Below are positions 46,736 through 59,576 of a stretch of 64,000 bases of DNA, in pieces (the stretch's first letter is position 1; each line of letters begins with the position of its first letter). The stretch is taken from positions 1 through 64,000 of the forward strand of contig MPNW01000182.1 of the NCBI GenBank assembly GCA_011800805.1, written 5' to 3'. The notes beneath the pieces were generated by a model, which saw nothing but the letters and a program-made list of their open reading frames with translations, was not told the origin of the DNA and searched no databases. Source of the DNA: Hirudo medicinalis. Lineage: Eukaryota > Annelida > Clitellata > Hirudinida > Hirudinidae. Position numbers and translations under genes: made by a program.

Positions 46736-46778
46736 ACATAATCTAAATGTAAGAATTCAGTTTATTAATTTGTTAGTG

Positions 46779-46905
46779 TTCCCGCATGGTCTAATGGTTA
46801 AGGCTTCGCCTCTCATGATGGCATCACGGATTCGAATCCCGTTGCGGGAGTACCATCCTGATCATTTAGTTATGTAATGGACGTTAATAAACAACCTTTA
46901 ACAAC
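46779..46905 (+). mobile_element. SINE family B, best preserved tRNA-like core
   Basis: The core 46780-46852 keeps a perfect 7-bp acceptor-like pair (TCCCGCA with TGCGGGA), a TGGTCTAATGGTTA A box and a GATTCGAATCCC B box, strongly like tRNA-Glu with CTC in the loop. The anticodon stem does not pair, and a SINE tail (ACCATCCTGATCATTTAGTTATGTAATGG) follows, so it is called a SINE and not a tRNA gene. Confidence 0.7.
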
Positions 46906-46992
46906 CAATAAACAACCACAAACAACAGCCACGATTAGTTTATTATAGGCAATATTCAGAGAATTCGTAGTGAAGCTCCCATAATCTTATAA

Positions 46993-47138
46993 GTGGCGTA
47001 GCTTTGGGGGCGGGCGATGCGCCCCGGTCACCACGCCTAATTGATAATGTGAAGCGGGGGAAGGGCACAAACTCATCAAAATTGGATACCAAATTAATTA
47101 TCCCGGGCGCTGAAACCCATAGCTACGTCTCTGAATCA
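46993..47138. mobile_element. Small foldback element with GTGGCGTAGC ends
   Basis: The left tip is AGTGGCGTAGCTTTGGGGG; the right side has CCGGGCGCTGAAACCCATAGCTACG, and AGCTACG pairs inversely with CGTAGCT. Between them lie GCGCCCCGG and CACGCCTAATT. Elements of this look, with GTGGCGTAGC...GCTACGCCAC ends, recur in many marine invertebrate genomes. The open frame at 47004-47282 across it is not a protein I recognise. Confidence 0.5.
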
Positions 47139-47274
47139 CATTTAGCTTTACGTCAGCACATGAAGCTCACATGGCCTAACGCGATCGCTCTCCACCCCTG
47201 CATCGCCTCTCAACTCTTGTTGCTTCTCAATAAACATGCAATCCTAATTCCTTCTGTCGTTACCCTCAGTGCGC

Positions 47275-47640
47275 TTAGGTAAAACAAGAAACTACAAGCC
47301 TTGAAGGCAGGAAGTTATACAGGATTTTGTAATTGTGTGGTGCTAACCAAGAGCCAGGGGTGAATTTCCCCCCATAGATACAGTTTGTATGATGATCGCG
47401 ATGATCTCTCATGTTTGACGCACCATCAAATGATGCAACGTACAAACGACCTGGACTAAGACCAAATTTGTTGCAATGCACCTGTGAATTCAACCTTTCT
47501 GGACTGAATAGACGAATGCAGATGCTAACTTTTTGAACCCCATTGACATCGTTGCATTAATCCACCATAACTACGATGTTTGTCAAGGCAACTACCCTGT
47601 CTCGTTGAATGGCCTGCATAGACTCTGACTCCAAAATAGC
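47275..47640 (-). pseudogene. Possible relic of a hAT-type transposase (DUF4371/ZMYM1-like)
   Basis: The minus frame near 47360-47460 reads GLSPGRLYVASFDGASNM; the FDGASNM box resembles the YDGAxNM box of the ZMYM1-type hAT transposases found as domesticated or mobile genes in animals. Another open piece (EPDGRLTKF) lies upstream in a different frame. Frames are short and broken and no further catalytic motif is visible. Confidence 0.4.
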
Positions 47641-47869
47641 TATTATACTTGTATTGGATAGGAATGCCATTAGTTGGACAGAGCTCTAAAAATTTGGTCA
47701 ATCGACCATCTGGCTCCAATGACTCGTATGTGCTATTTGAGTTACGAACATAAAATATGCCCTCTAAACAAAAGCTTCACGCATTCAGTATCTAATATTG
47801 CAGCTGTATTCGATACGATAACAATTTTAGTCAAAATATCTGACCCCTGGACATCAGCTGAGTGACAGC

Positions 47870-48090
47870 AAATTTGAGTTTCTAGAAGCATATTTTGCAG
47901 CTTTATCTGACAGTTTTCGGCTTGCAGGTAGTGGAAACGGTTTTGTCACCCATACTTTTTTCAGTTTCACTACCTGCGAGCTTAAAATTTTGACAGATGT
48001 CAGAAACACCTCCATTTGACACTTTTAGGATGAGGACGACACTAGTCGGGAAGCTGATCAGTCACTGCCTGATTCCAGACCTAGTGTTAT
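47870..48090. other. Spacer, no gene seen
   Basis: Unassigned sequence containing a loose inverted pair (TGACAGTTTTCGGCTTGCAGGTAG and CTACCTGCGAGC...TTTTGACAGATGTCA, about 47908-48002). It could be part of an unrecognised foldback element. Confidence 0.35.
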
Positions 48091-48094
48091 GACG

Positions 48095-48390
48095 GAAAGC
48101 GAGATGATTATATGCAACACTTTATTTATAAAAACGACCACACAAACAACGTAGAATATCCAACTGGAGACTAAGAGTATACTTGAGGGGCTCGTAGTAA
48201 CTTAGACTATGAAAATCAAGGAAGAGTCCAAACAGCAAAGGCATTTATACCATTATATCACCATTACTTTTATGATCAAAGATATGTCCTGCAGAAGTCT
48301 GGGCTTTTATTAGACATTGATTCGTAACATCCCCTGGATTCGGTGTAGCTCCTTTTGAAACTCGATGACATTTGACATCAACAACAGATG
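48095..48390 (-). mobile_element. LTR-like repeat, copy 2
   Basis: It matches 8377-8720 over about 250 bp, including TGATCAAAGATATGTCCTGC and CTCGTAGTAACTTAGACTATG. Possible ends are TGTTATG at 48091 and CATCAACA near 48387, which would be TG...CA termini, but no target duplication is seen. The minus-strand AATAAAGTGTTG near 48115-48125 fits an LTR poly(A) signal. Confidence 0.5.
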
Positions 48391-49674
48391 CAGGTGTGAC
48401 AATCAATCTGACGCCACAACACTTGGAATTTAGTTTCCCGGTTGCTTGGAGATATGCACCCCCCTAGTTCAGCTGCTAGAAAGTCCTCAAAATGATTGGG
48501 GGGAGTTACATAACTCCCGGCTTTAGGGGAGACTACTGAATCGACAGGATTTTTGGCTCTCCACAGCAGTTTTTTATCTCGACTATAATTGAAAATGTGG
48601 TAAATTTTATTACATATTACGAATTTTTATTATCTTGAACATCCACTGTTTTTTTTTTTCAATGCTTTAATTGCATTTTTTAAAATGTAATAAAATTAAT
48701 TTTAAAATGACTCATCAACATTTTGATCTCAAGTATCGAATGGACCAGTCCCAAATATTAATTTAAGAGTTATGATTTGCATCTCACAGACTTGATATGT
48801 GAAAAGCATGCAACATCCGAAAACTCCGAAAGATCTAGTGTCCGACATCTCCTTGGACATAGGAGCTAAGGAAATAAAAGTCGTCTCGAAAAAATGCAAT
48901 ATCATCGAGTAACATCAACGATTAATGTTTTTGTAAATTCGAAGTCATTATCACAATTAGCAATTTCATAGGATAAATAATTTGGTCTTCATGGACAATT
49001 CTTTAGTTTTGTCTAATGTGAAGTTGGGTTTTCTCTCCAAATCCAAACATTGTTTTATACAATGAGAACGGAAACCATGAGTACACCCAACAGTTTCTTG
49101 ATAACTCTTATATAGGAGAAATGGTACTTATTGTTTTACTTATATTTTATTCATATTAACATCATTTTATTGTAGGCGATAGCAAGAGAAGGAGATACTG
49201 AAACATCTCACGAGACCAATCTCCAAAAATAAGGACACAGTGGATGCTCAACAACTCCGCGTATCCTAGCATTATGAGCGATCTATTTCAAACCATTATT
49301 AACTTAATATTAAAATTGTTAGGCATCTTTTATAAACCGTTCTCAACAATACATATTAGGATTATGATAAAAAAATTACAATAACAATATGAAATTTATT
49401 AAATGAGTTAATCCACCAGTAATAAATTAAAAAATTTCTTCTGACAATCAGCCATTCAATAGCAATTTAAGGTCATTCAAAGCGATTCAAAGTGCATTTA
49501 GAAGAAATTTGAAAGCTCAATCGTTTGTAGCTGCACAATAAGATGTACGTTTCTTGTGGGCGTTTAGAAATTTGCTTAGTAGTTAGCCGTAGTTGAAATT
49601 GTTTGGAGCGCCACAGCTTAACTTAGCAGATTATAAGAAATATATTAGTTTAATAAATAAAATAAATAAAAAAA
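48391..49674. other. Upstream region of the ABCG2-like gene
   Basis: No gene is seen. Short open frames have no domains. The transcript start of the pump is likely in 49500-49670, but no distinct core promoter element stands out. Confidence 0.4.
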
Positions 49675-52030
49675 ATGGAGTCGCTTCATCAGCCACCTAC
49701 CTATAATGAGTCTGTTTCTAATGTCTGGACTACCACAGGAGCTCAGGATCAGTCTTTTCCACCAAAAACTGCAGTCTATAGATTCGTCTCATCAACTGGA
49801 CTTTTTAGGGACTTGCATTATGCTGATTACCTGGACTCAGCCAGGAATAGCAACCACCAGGCTGAAATAACCTCCCCTGTCATAAGTTTCCGTAATCTGT
49901 TTTACACGGTGAAAACGCGCAAAAAAAGTTCAGTTTTTAGGAAGACTGAAAAAGTTTTACTCAATAACGTTTCGTAAGTTAATTCATTGAATGTTTATTT
50001 TGCCATTTCTAAGGTTTTGGTTTAATTAAATAATTTGTATTTCAGGGGAATGTTCAAACAGGGAATGAATGCCATCATGGGACCAACTGGATGCGGTAAG
50101 ACAACGTACGTCCCAAATTTTTAACTTATACAAATATTCATATTTGTTCATCTTCGTTGTTTCAACATTTCAAAAAATACTAAGCTTTCTTATATTTTGA
50201 AAGAGTTGCCATTAAAAACATTGTCACTCAACAAGGTTACTTGATATTCTTGCTGGTCGAAAAGACAAATCTGGATTGAAGGGTTTAGTCCTCGTAGATG
50301 GTAACAAACAACCACCTGGTTTTAACTTCACAGCTGGATACGTTAGACAGGTAACAATTATTGATTTTTAAGTGATCTTAATTGGACAGGTAATAATTAT
50401 TGGTTTTAAGTGATCTTAATTGGACAGGTGACTCGATGAATCTTAGTTAGACAAGCGACTCAATCGTTTAATAAGAATTATGAGCAAATATTTATCACCG
50501 TTAACATACTCAATAGCCTCATTGTCTCACACTTCAGGACGATCAAGTGATGGGCACACTGACAGTGAAGGAGAACATGATGTTTTCCGCCCACATGAGG
50601 CTTCCTTCGTCCATGAATGACAAGGAAAAAAAGGCGAAAGTGGAGCAGTTAATTGAAGAGTTGGGACTCAGCAAATGCGCCAACACAAAGGTTCAATAAA
50701 TTATTATTTACAAGCCTTTATTTGTACGTGATGATGATGATGATGATTTCATTAGCCTTCGTTGCAATATAATATTTGTTATTTATTAAGTGGCCATTCA
50801 GTGCTAAGCTGATATATATTTATATATTAACTGGTGTTATTATGTATTTTATGTTATTATATATATTATGTTGTTATATATAAATTATGTATATTATATT
50901 GATATGTATAAATATTTATTTATGATCTAAAAATTAGGTTTCTTCACATTTTGACGTCAACCCCCATAAATTTCGCTACTACTTTTGAGTGCTTTCTCAC
51001 ATGAATGACTTAGATTTATTAGGTTTTAATGCCACAATCGTTTTTGGCAATCATGATTGTGAATTAAATTAATGGAAAAATTGAAAACAAATTTCATCGC
51101 ATTTTATAACATCTTCTCACGTGATTCAGATCGGTACTGAGTTCATCAGAGGAGTATCAGGAGGAGAGAGGAAGAGGACTTGCATTGGCATGGAACTCCT
51201 CGTGTCCCGTGGAGTCCTCTTCCTCGATGAACCAACGACGGGACTCGATGCTTTCACCGCCAACTCTGTAATGTCCCTACTGCAAAGGTAACATTTCGGG
51301 AGTTCATTTCGTAGCTTTTCGCTGAATTTCCGTTGATTTTTATTAACAAATTTTAAGATATTACTTTAGATTTCACCAAATGCTTGGCGCTTTTTTGTTG
51401 TAGCAACCTGTAAATAAGTTGATTAACTGGTGTTATTATGTATATTATGTTACTAATTTATTATGTATATTACGTTATTATGTTATTATGTATATTATGT
51501 ATATTTTGTTATTATGTTATTATGTATATTACGTTATTATGTAAATTATGTTTTAATGTATATTTTGTTATTATGTTATTATTTATATTATTCTATTATG
51601 TATATCATGTTATTATGTATATTATTTTATTGTGTTATTATGATATTATATTATTATGTATAAATTGTTTATTATTTGAGACCTTCTAAAGTTTTAAACT
51701 TTGCTTGAGTTTAAATGTTGAAATAACGGCAATGTGTAAAAACCCAGGAGTCCATAAAATTTTATGAACATTTTTATTTTGACTCAACATTCATTAGAAT
51801 AAACTTATTTCTCATCTTACAATCATTTCCTGGATTTGTTTGTACGTGAAATTGCTCTTTCAAAGTCATTTGCATGTCAAAAATACGTCTCTGCGGCGCA
51901 GAACTGATTAAAACAATTTTTGAGTTCAGAAATATTGCTTTTGATTTTAAAACTTGAGTTTGTTGGAAGATATATATATATAATAAAATATATTATAAAA
52001 TATAATAATATTAATATTTCTTATATTATA

Positions 52031-52067
<37 letters not shown>

Positions 52068-53679
52068 AAATATATATTTTATTTATATATATTTTATATA
52101 TTTATTATTTTATATTAACCCAGCAATAAATTCGTTTTAATTGGTTTAAAAATTTAATGAAACATGTTAAAGTTTGAATGACTCTCTTAATTATGCTGTT
52201 TTAAAGGTGTTTTATGTTTCAGAAATATTTCTTCCTCATGTGATGTTATTGTCTTATTATCACGTTATCACATTATCAGAAGGAAGATGGAGAATTACTA
52301 AATTTAAACATTTTATTTGCTCATATTTCATTCGTAATTTCATACAAATAATTCATTAATCCTAATAAATAATCATTAAACATAAAATTGTCAAAGAAAT
52401 TCTTAAGAAATCATCATCAACGATATGTCACTGTATCATGAATTTCGTGATTCAAACATTCTTTCACTTCCCATTCTTTACTCGATTGGTCTTCAAGATT
52501 ACTTTTAAGCAGCTGATATTATTTCACGCCTTGGTGAACAACTTATTAATTTTAGAAATATTTTCCCATTAATAGCTTATAATTCCAATCAAATAGGTTG
52601 TCGTCGAGTGGAATGACCATAATATTCTCCATCCACCAACCCCGGTACAACATCTTCAAGCTCTTCGACACTCTCATGCTCCTCGCATCGGGTCATGTCA
52701 TCTTCCACGGGAAGGCATCCGCTGCTCTCGATTTTTTCCAAGAACAAGGTGACGTAATAACAACAATGTTGCATATTATTATAAAAATAATAACATCAAA
52801 ATAATCAAATATTGCACGGTGTAACTTGGACTATCAAAACGACGTAATGTCGACAATTAACAACTTTCACCGTTCAGATTTCAAATGCGACGCTCACAAC
52901 AACCCTTCAGATTTCTTCCTCGACATCATCAGCGGAGATGTTTCCTACCATTCGTCACTTTCTTCCAGTGCCAGTGGATGTCAGTGGAATGTCATGTGAC
53001 TACTTAGTGCGACATAGAGAATTAATGCTACATGAATATTTAACGTGATGTAAAAGATTAATGTGCTAATCGATACGTTATTTTAATGCAACCATTCCAT
53101 TCTTTTTGAGACTTTAAAAATTTTAAGGAAAAATTATTTTATTTAAAATTTTGTTTCAGCAACTTCAAGTTCCATGCCTTGGGTTGCGCAATGTCAACCA
53201 GATTCGAGTCAAGGTAGGCAAAAATCACTCGCTTACTGCAACATTTATTAATTTATTTATAAACGCAACACGTCAATAAATGTGTGCAGACGTAATGTTC
53301 AACGGTGACGTCAGAACATCTGGATGTTCATTGGATGATCTAAAAAAAGAATCAATTGTCCATGTTTTGTCTAAAAAGTTTCAAGAATCCCACTTCTACG
53401 ACAGGTTTCATAGTGTTGATTGCATGTAATAAATGTAAATAGAATCAGAAATGTCAACAAAACCTGTTTCGTTCTTAAAGCTGGAAGAACAAAATCGAAG
53501 AAACGTTGAACAAGATGAGGGTCAAAGAAGTCACTCACAATGCGAGCCATGTTGCCATCCACTCGACGCCATTTTTTTCTCAGGTTCCTGAAATGTTTCT
53601 GTTTCGACAACAAATGGGTAACATAACATCAGACATAATTAGCATAACAGGCGTAATAATAACAGTAATAATAATGATG

Positions 53680-53748
<69 letters not shown>

Positions 53749-54241
53749 GCATGCATAATAAGCTTAATTCTTCAAGTGTTCTGCTCTCAAAGCCTGGGGT
53801 CATATTATGAAGACTCGTATCACTTATTCAACTTCTTTGAATCCACTTTCAAATATCTTGCTTATGTTTTCATCGTTTCCGAATTCTCCTTTACTTACAT
53901 ATTTTCATGTTTACATGTTTACATTCCATTTACATTCCATAAAATTGCTGTAAAGATAAGGTGATACTTCATAGCGAAACGTAAACATCTTTCAAAAGTA
54001 GTTTCGCATGAGTGATCGCTGTCCGCCCACAAACATGTTGAATAGTCTTTTAACTGCAAGTTCTTTTGCACCGACATTGATATTCTAATGACGTGTTTTT
54101 CTTGTACGTTCACTAAAGACCAGTCTGTCAAAGTCGACTTTCTTAGCCCACAATTTAATTTTTAACCATACATAAAACGCCAGCATTTACCGGAACAATT
54201 GAATGAATTGATGAAATTGATACAGTAAATGTAATTACCAA

Positions 54242-54280
<39 letters not shown>

Positions 54281-56104
54281 AATAATAATAATAATAATAA
54301 TAATATCATAATAATATTCATGATGTGAAGTTATCTTTGGACCAGTTGAAGTTAACAAGTAATTTTCTTAACGATTCTTCAGTTGTTCCACCTCTCCAAG
54401 AGAAACCTTCTGAACGTCGTAAGGAATCCTATCGCTCTGATAGCACAAGTAACCACAAATTAATTTTTAAACATTGTTGCCACGAAATATTTTTATTAAA
54501 TAATTGATCGTTTCTGTTAAATTTGCGAAAATAATTGAGGGAGTGCATGTCACACATCGTAACATTTCCAAATAAAGTCAATAAACTCATATATTTTGTC
54601 AAGAATTTAATGTCGATTTATCTTAAATATTAAATTTTAAGTGATTTCACCAGGCTGCAACCATGATTATATTTGCCATCGTTGTTGGTGTTCTGTACTT
54701 GAATCTAACAACAGAAGGTGAAGAAGCAATCCAGAACAGGTAACTGTTTCCAAGATTTTGAAATGTTTAGAATAGAGGTATTATAATAAGTGAAATTATT
54801 ACATAATAAATAAATAAATTTTCTAAAAAATGTTAAACAAATTTTTTTTGTAAATAAATTTTATTTATTTAATTAAAATTATTATAAAATAAATTCACCA
54901 TGGTTATGATTGCTTTCAATTTCTATTTCACCAAGGACTGGTTCCTTCTACGTCTTAATACTTGTCCAAATGTTCGGAAACTTAGGAGCGATAGAGCTTT
55001 TCATAAAAGAGAGAAGTTTATTTATGTGATTAATTTTGACTCATTTTATGGAATTATCATAAAATATTCATTTTCATCTGATGAATCAATTTCTCAGACA
55101 CGAATGTAAAAGTGGCTACTACAGGGTTTCTGCATATTTTTTATCGAAATTGTTTTGTGATTTGATCCCTCAACGGATTATCCCCCTCTCCTTCTTCTGT
55201 GTTATCACGTATTTCATGTTAGGTGAGCTGAACTTTATATTTTCCATTCTTTACTTATTTTTTTTAATGTCATCACTAAGTTGTTGAATAATTACGCAGC
55301 TCTGAGGAGAACAGTTGTCCATTTTTTCATTTTTTTCCTAAACCTCTTCCTGACAACGTTGTGTTCAGCTGTTGGAATAATCCTCATTAGCGCCTGCTGT
55401 CGTGTCTTCGCCATTGCCAACGTTTTATCTGGACTCTTCATTTTGATAATGATGGTATTTTTATAATTAACATTTTTAGTTTCATTACAATTTGTTAATA
55501 AATAACTGTTTTAACTTTCAAAGCTCTTTGGGGGTCTACTCTTAAATGTAAAGTCCATTGAAGTTTGGATAAGATGGGTGCAGTACCTCAGTATTGTTAG
55601 ATACAGCTTCAAAGTACTCTCCACGTTGCAATTCACTTTCATAAATAAATGTTAAATTAAAAATGTAATTGTTAACAAATTACATAAAATTAATATTTTG
55701 TATTTGTTATAAATTCTTTCTAATGGCATGAAAAAATTTTGCAGTCGCTCCTGATAAACGAGCTGAAAGATGCCGAATACAAGTTGAACTCCCCTTGTCC
55801 TGCCTCGCATTACTTCAACTCCTCATGTCTCAATTCTTCTTATCCAAGGTGAGAAACATATCACTTCTTTAATTACTTTCATAAGCTTCAACTTTAAAGT
55901 TCTTTGTCTACTTCAAGCTAATATATATTCCATTATTTAAGCGGTTTGTTACACGGCAATAACTACTTGGAAAGTCAAGATGTCGACTATCTGGAGCCGT
56001 GGGACTTGTGGAAGAACATGGTGGCTCTTGGAGTGGCAACCCTCATCTTAGCAATTCTTTGTTTCATCCGACTTCAATTCATGGTTTGGAAGAAGACTCG
56101 GTGA
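49675..56104 (+). CDS. ABCG2-like ABC half transporter
   Basis: ATP-driven exporter that works as a dimer in the plasma or organelle membrane; relatives expel drugs, porphyrins and urate. Eighteen exons: 49675-49973, 50046-50105, 50236-50350, 50538-50690, 51130-51287, 52597-52748, 52878-52979, 53160-53213, 53290-53404, 53481-53583, 54383-54448, 54654-54739, 54936-55025, 55098-55222, 55300-55454, 55524-55613, 55745-55848, 55942-56104. All phases close to 729 residues. NBD: Walker [10 protein letters not shown]-loop [13 protein letters not shown], signature VSGGERKR, Walker [13 protein letters not shown]-loop SIHQPRY. A linker of about 130 residues precedes six membrane segments; [16 protein letters not shown] and [12 protein letters not shown] are ABCG2-type. 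The last outer loop ([19 protein letters not shown]) has two NSS sequons and cysteines. The N-terminal 75 residues before the NBD are longer than in human ABCG2. Confidence 0.95.
50351..50427 (+). repeat. Tandem duplication of the start of an ABCG2-like intron
   Basis: A 39-bp unit GTAACAATTATTGATTTTTA...TTGGACAG (50351-50389) is followed by a near-copy of 38 bp. Each unit begins just after CAG with GT, so three CAG|GT donor candidates occur in a row at 50350, 50389 and 50427. Confidence 0.85.
51430..51665. repeat. A+T satellite of TATTATGTA-type units
   Basis: Repeated TTATTATGTATATTATG/ACG blocks in an ABCG2-like intron. They keep two plus frames open and explain the Tyr/Leu/Cys-rich pseudo-proteins there. 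A (TA)n tract follows at about 52030-52065. Confidence 0.85.
53679..53748. repeat. AAT microsatellite
   Basis: A clean (AATAAT)n run in an ABCG2-like intron, right after a short GATGAT stretch. Confidence 0.92.
54241..54304. repeat. GAT then AAT compound microsatellite
   Basis: About thirteen GAT units followed by about seven AAT units in the ABCG2-like intron before exon 54383-54448. Confidence 0.92.
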
Positions 56105-59100
56105 TTCTAACTCGTTGAAGGACGAGTGTTTGATCCGAAGCATATTTGATGGGGAATTTCTATGTCAAATGTCTTGTATGGAGAATAATAATTTGTATGA
56201 TGACAGTGATGATGATAGTTTTAATATCACTTTTAACTTTATCATAATCATCAATGCCGATATTATGTTTCTTAACTTTGACTGATTATTTTTCAATTAC
56301 ACGCTCTGTCCACTCATCAGATTAGTTTATATATGATTCAACACAATTTAAAGTGAATTCTGTTGGATCAAAATATGATATAATATGTGATAAAAAGAAT
56401 TTAGCAATCCATTTCCAAACCGTTCATCCTTTTTTGTTTTAATTCACGAAACTGTAACCGTTAATAAATGCTAATAAAAATGGTTACAATCATTGGGGAA
56501 GGTGTTGAGAATTTGACACAATGACCTAGATTAGATGAAGAATTGTCACGTTACTTTGGACTTCGAAAAGCGAAAACAGTCGTGAGCATTGTTTGCGGGG
56601 AAATAAATGCTTATTTAGCTAGAATAATTATAGCAAGATCACTTTATAGTTAATTAATAATAAATGCTATTTAATAAATAATTCAATAATTGTTAACAAT
56701 CCTTTTATTTTTATTTCTTCCATTCTAAAGTAATATTTGAATATTTATCACGGTTTATCATAGGCTTCCAACTTATGATATCATTAAAACCAAAATCAAA
56801 TAAATAAAACAAATAAATAATATAAATAATTACATAATACAAATAAATGGAAGAATTAAAGTCTTGATAACATTTGGTAATTGGATCGTCGTTTTTGGAT
56901 GCACCGCATTTCTACCGGCGGCTTAGTTTTGCGTTGCTAACTTTCAGATGTTTTTCTCATGTCTGTGAATGTTTGCGTGCATTCATGTTCTTACTTATTC
57001 ACAAATATTTATGGTAATTACCTTAGCCGGCCAAAAGCGTGTTCCATGAAAAAAATAGGAACAACGTCTCCAGGACAATTTTGAAAATAATCGAGTGAAT
57101 TTGAAAATAGGGCATTACAAATTAATGTGAGAGTTTTAGAGATGAAAACACATTTCGAGGACAACAACAAATGTGTTGAAGTCGCCTTCTCACTCGGTTA
57201 TACGAAGCAGGTTGTAACTTAAAAACAGTTGTTGCCCAAGTTTTTACTCTCAGCAAGTGGTTGCTTTGTAAGAAACATATGACGAAGTAATATATTTTTG
57301 TATAATACACTCGCTCACATCATCACTTATGCACACGCAACACTTGAAAAGGAAGACTTTGGCTGACATTCAACAACCTAAATAGTCTTGAAGAAGACAG
57401 GACATTGAGGAACTTTTTCATCATAAACCTTTGAAAATGTGTTCACATCAAACTAAGGAATCACATCTGTTTGTCAAATGCTTTTTGTAAAGTGAATTTG
57501 GTGAGAAGTCGAAATGGTTGCATTAATTGATTGCAATCAATAAATGCAATCACATTAATCACACTGTTGAGGGTAATAGCCGTAGTCAAACATAGTCAAA
57601 CATAGTTGGTATATAGCCAAATTATGACAACGTAACTGAACAACAACATATGAAGGTAGTGTGGCAATCCACAAAAAGGTGACCAAACGTGATATCATAT
57701 TGATACCAATTCCAATAAATGCAACACATTTTGCTTCTCAATCGATCGCTTCTTGTTGTTTAGGACCAAAGATGTTTTTAAAAACTGTCCACTAGACAAA
57801 GCTGTTAGCTCCACCGACAAAATAAACTTAATAATAACCGACAAGGACAATGATAGTAATAATAAAATTCCTTATTAGAGGTCTTAATTAATAATTAACG
57901 ATAATTATTAAGATTATTACAACATATTATTGTTGATATGTCGAAATATCGGAGATGTTTGGCTGGTGGCTGTCGGGATAAAAGTGAATTCGGACTCCTC
58001 TTATCAGCACTTCCGTTATCCTTTAATATCACGTTCTTATTTGTGATCGTTAACATTAATTAACCTATTAAGGATTGATACATGGTTATCAATAAGATTT
58101 TGTTGCCAAGGTTACTTCATCCACTTCCAAATATTATTTACGTGCTTCTTTATTTCCTCCGAAGTATTCAGAAATGTAATTATGTATTTATGGCATACGT
58201 ATTATTTATCGTGGTGTTCAAGTCCTCAGGGGTTGTGTTCCTGCGAGCGACGATAAAGGGGACAGTCGTTAAGTGTTCGCAACCAACTTGCACCTCCACA
58301 CAGCGCCCTGGGAGACGAAGCTGCATAAGTGGTCTAAGCATCCCTGATGGTGCTACATAAATATTATTATTACTTGCCAATAAATAAATGAATAAATTTG
58401 TTAAACAATTGCTTATAATTAAGAACATGTCTTCGTAAAACAAAACAATTCAAAAAGTGTCATTAAAGCATAAAGTTTTATCTTTTGTGAGTGAAATCGT
58501 CGAGAGGTTGCAGAGTACTTTCAACGAATAACTTGATTGAACATTAAAACTCGAATAAATGGGAAATGACAAGAAATAACGACCGACGCGCTGTTGCGCT
58601 TTTGTTATGTTTTGCAACAACTTTCCACTCGGGACTGAAGTTGAAGCAGATGTCTCTTATCATTGATTCTTGGAGCGTCTGTGATGATATCAATAAGATA
58701 ATAATGGTGATGGTCATGATGATGCTTTCTTATCAAATGTTTGTTCTGCCTCGGAGCCAATTAAAATTCTTGATAAAAATGGAAAGTTCAAGTTGTTTGG
58801 ACTACCATTTCATCCGTCTTTTAAATAAATTCCTAATATGGATTATAACCGAAATAATAAGGTTGTTTCAAATGTTGAATCATTAATAATGACAATGTTA
58901 ACTCCCCACTAATCACTTGCCTATTCAAGGTAAGCTGTAGGAGCCAGCAGGTTTGAGGCGAGCACTTTTTAAAGTGAAAATTGTAAAATATTAGAAGTGG
59001 TAGTGATGATGTGTAAAGCATGCTGAAAACATGGCCGACTGCGAACATTCGAACAACAATTCAAATAAATAAGGTTATCAAGATGAGATCTTGTTGAGAT

Positions 59101-59576
59101 ATCTTGTTTCAAGCTCCTACGCATGAACTTTCAATGAACATGAAAGTTATTAACAATTACAAAAAAACTCACCTTCAAGGGAATTGCATGCAACTTCGCA
59201 TCGACACTTGTTTATCGATCTTCTAACCAATTGCTGCTCCCATCCTGCAGTTATCTGCTGCTCAGCGTTCGACGTGAAATGTTTGTCTTGTTGGATCTTC
59301 TCTGAATCTCACTCGTATTCTAAAGTTGTTGTTGAAGTACTCTCGTGGACTGAACTAAGATAAGGATATTGGAGATAATTTATAAGCTGGCCATCTGAAC
59401 TTGGGAGTCTATTGGTCACTATAATTTCATTTGAGGTGGTCGACAGTGCTGCAGCGACATTTTAGTCAGAAATGTGTTTACGAGCAGGAGAAGGGGTTTG
59501 TCCTGCCTTCTGAAGTAAACGTAGGAAAAACAAGGAGTAACCGAGGATTAAATATTTTTAAATTCTGAAAATCAAA
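56105..59576. other. Intergenic region between the pump and the Na+/Ca2+ exchanger
   Basis: AATAAA at 56463-56468 and 56473-56478 can end the pump transcript. A SINE lies at 58218-58345. The rest shows no coding signal; the frame at 58566-58886 has no recognisable domain. The exchanger's 5' UTR and promoter probably lie in 59160-59576, but no core promoter element is clear. Confidence 0.5.
58218..58345 (+). mobile_element. SINE family A, diverged copy
   Basis: TCAGGGGTTGTGTTCCTGCGAGCGACGATA, GACAGTCGTTAAGTGTTCGCAACC (B-box region), TGCACCTCCACACAGCGCCCTGGGAG, then a decayed tail. Confidence 0.6.

Noticed and set aside
46779..46852. Possible functional tRNA-Glu gene
   Set aside because: The acceptor stem and A/B boxes are good but the anticodon arm does not pair, and a SINE tail with relatives elsewhere follows.
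47004..47282. 92-residue plus frame
   Set aside because: It runs through a foldback-type repeat and out the other side; no family resemblance.
51438..51689. Tyr/Leu/Cys-rich plus frames
   Set aside because: Produced by a TATTATGTA satellite in an ABCG2-like intron.
58566..58886. 106-residue plus frame upstream of the Na+/Ca2+ exchanger
   Set aside because: It has no recognisable domain, no splice-supported continuation and a GATGATG-type low-complexity centre.
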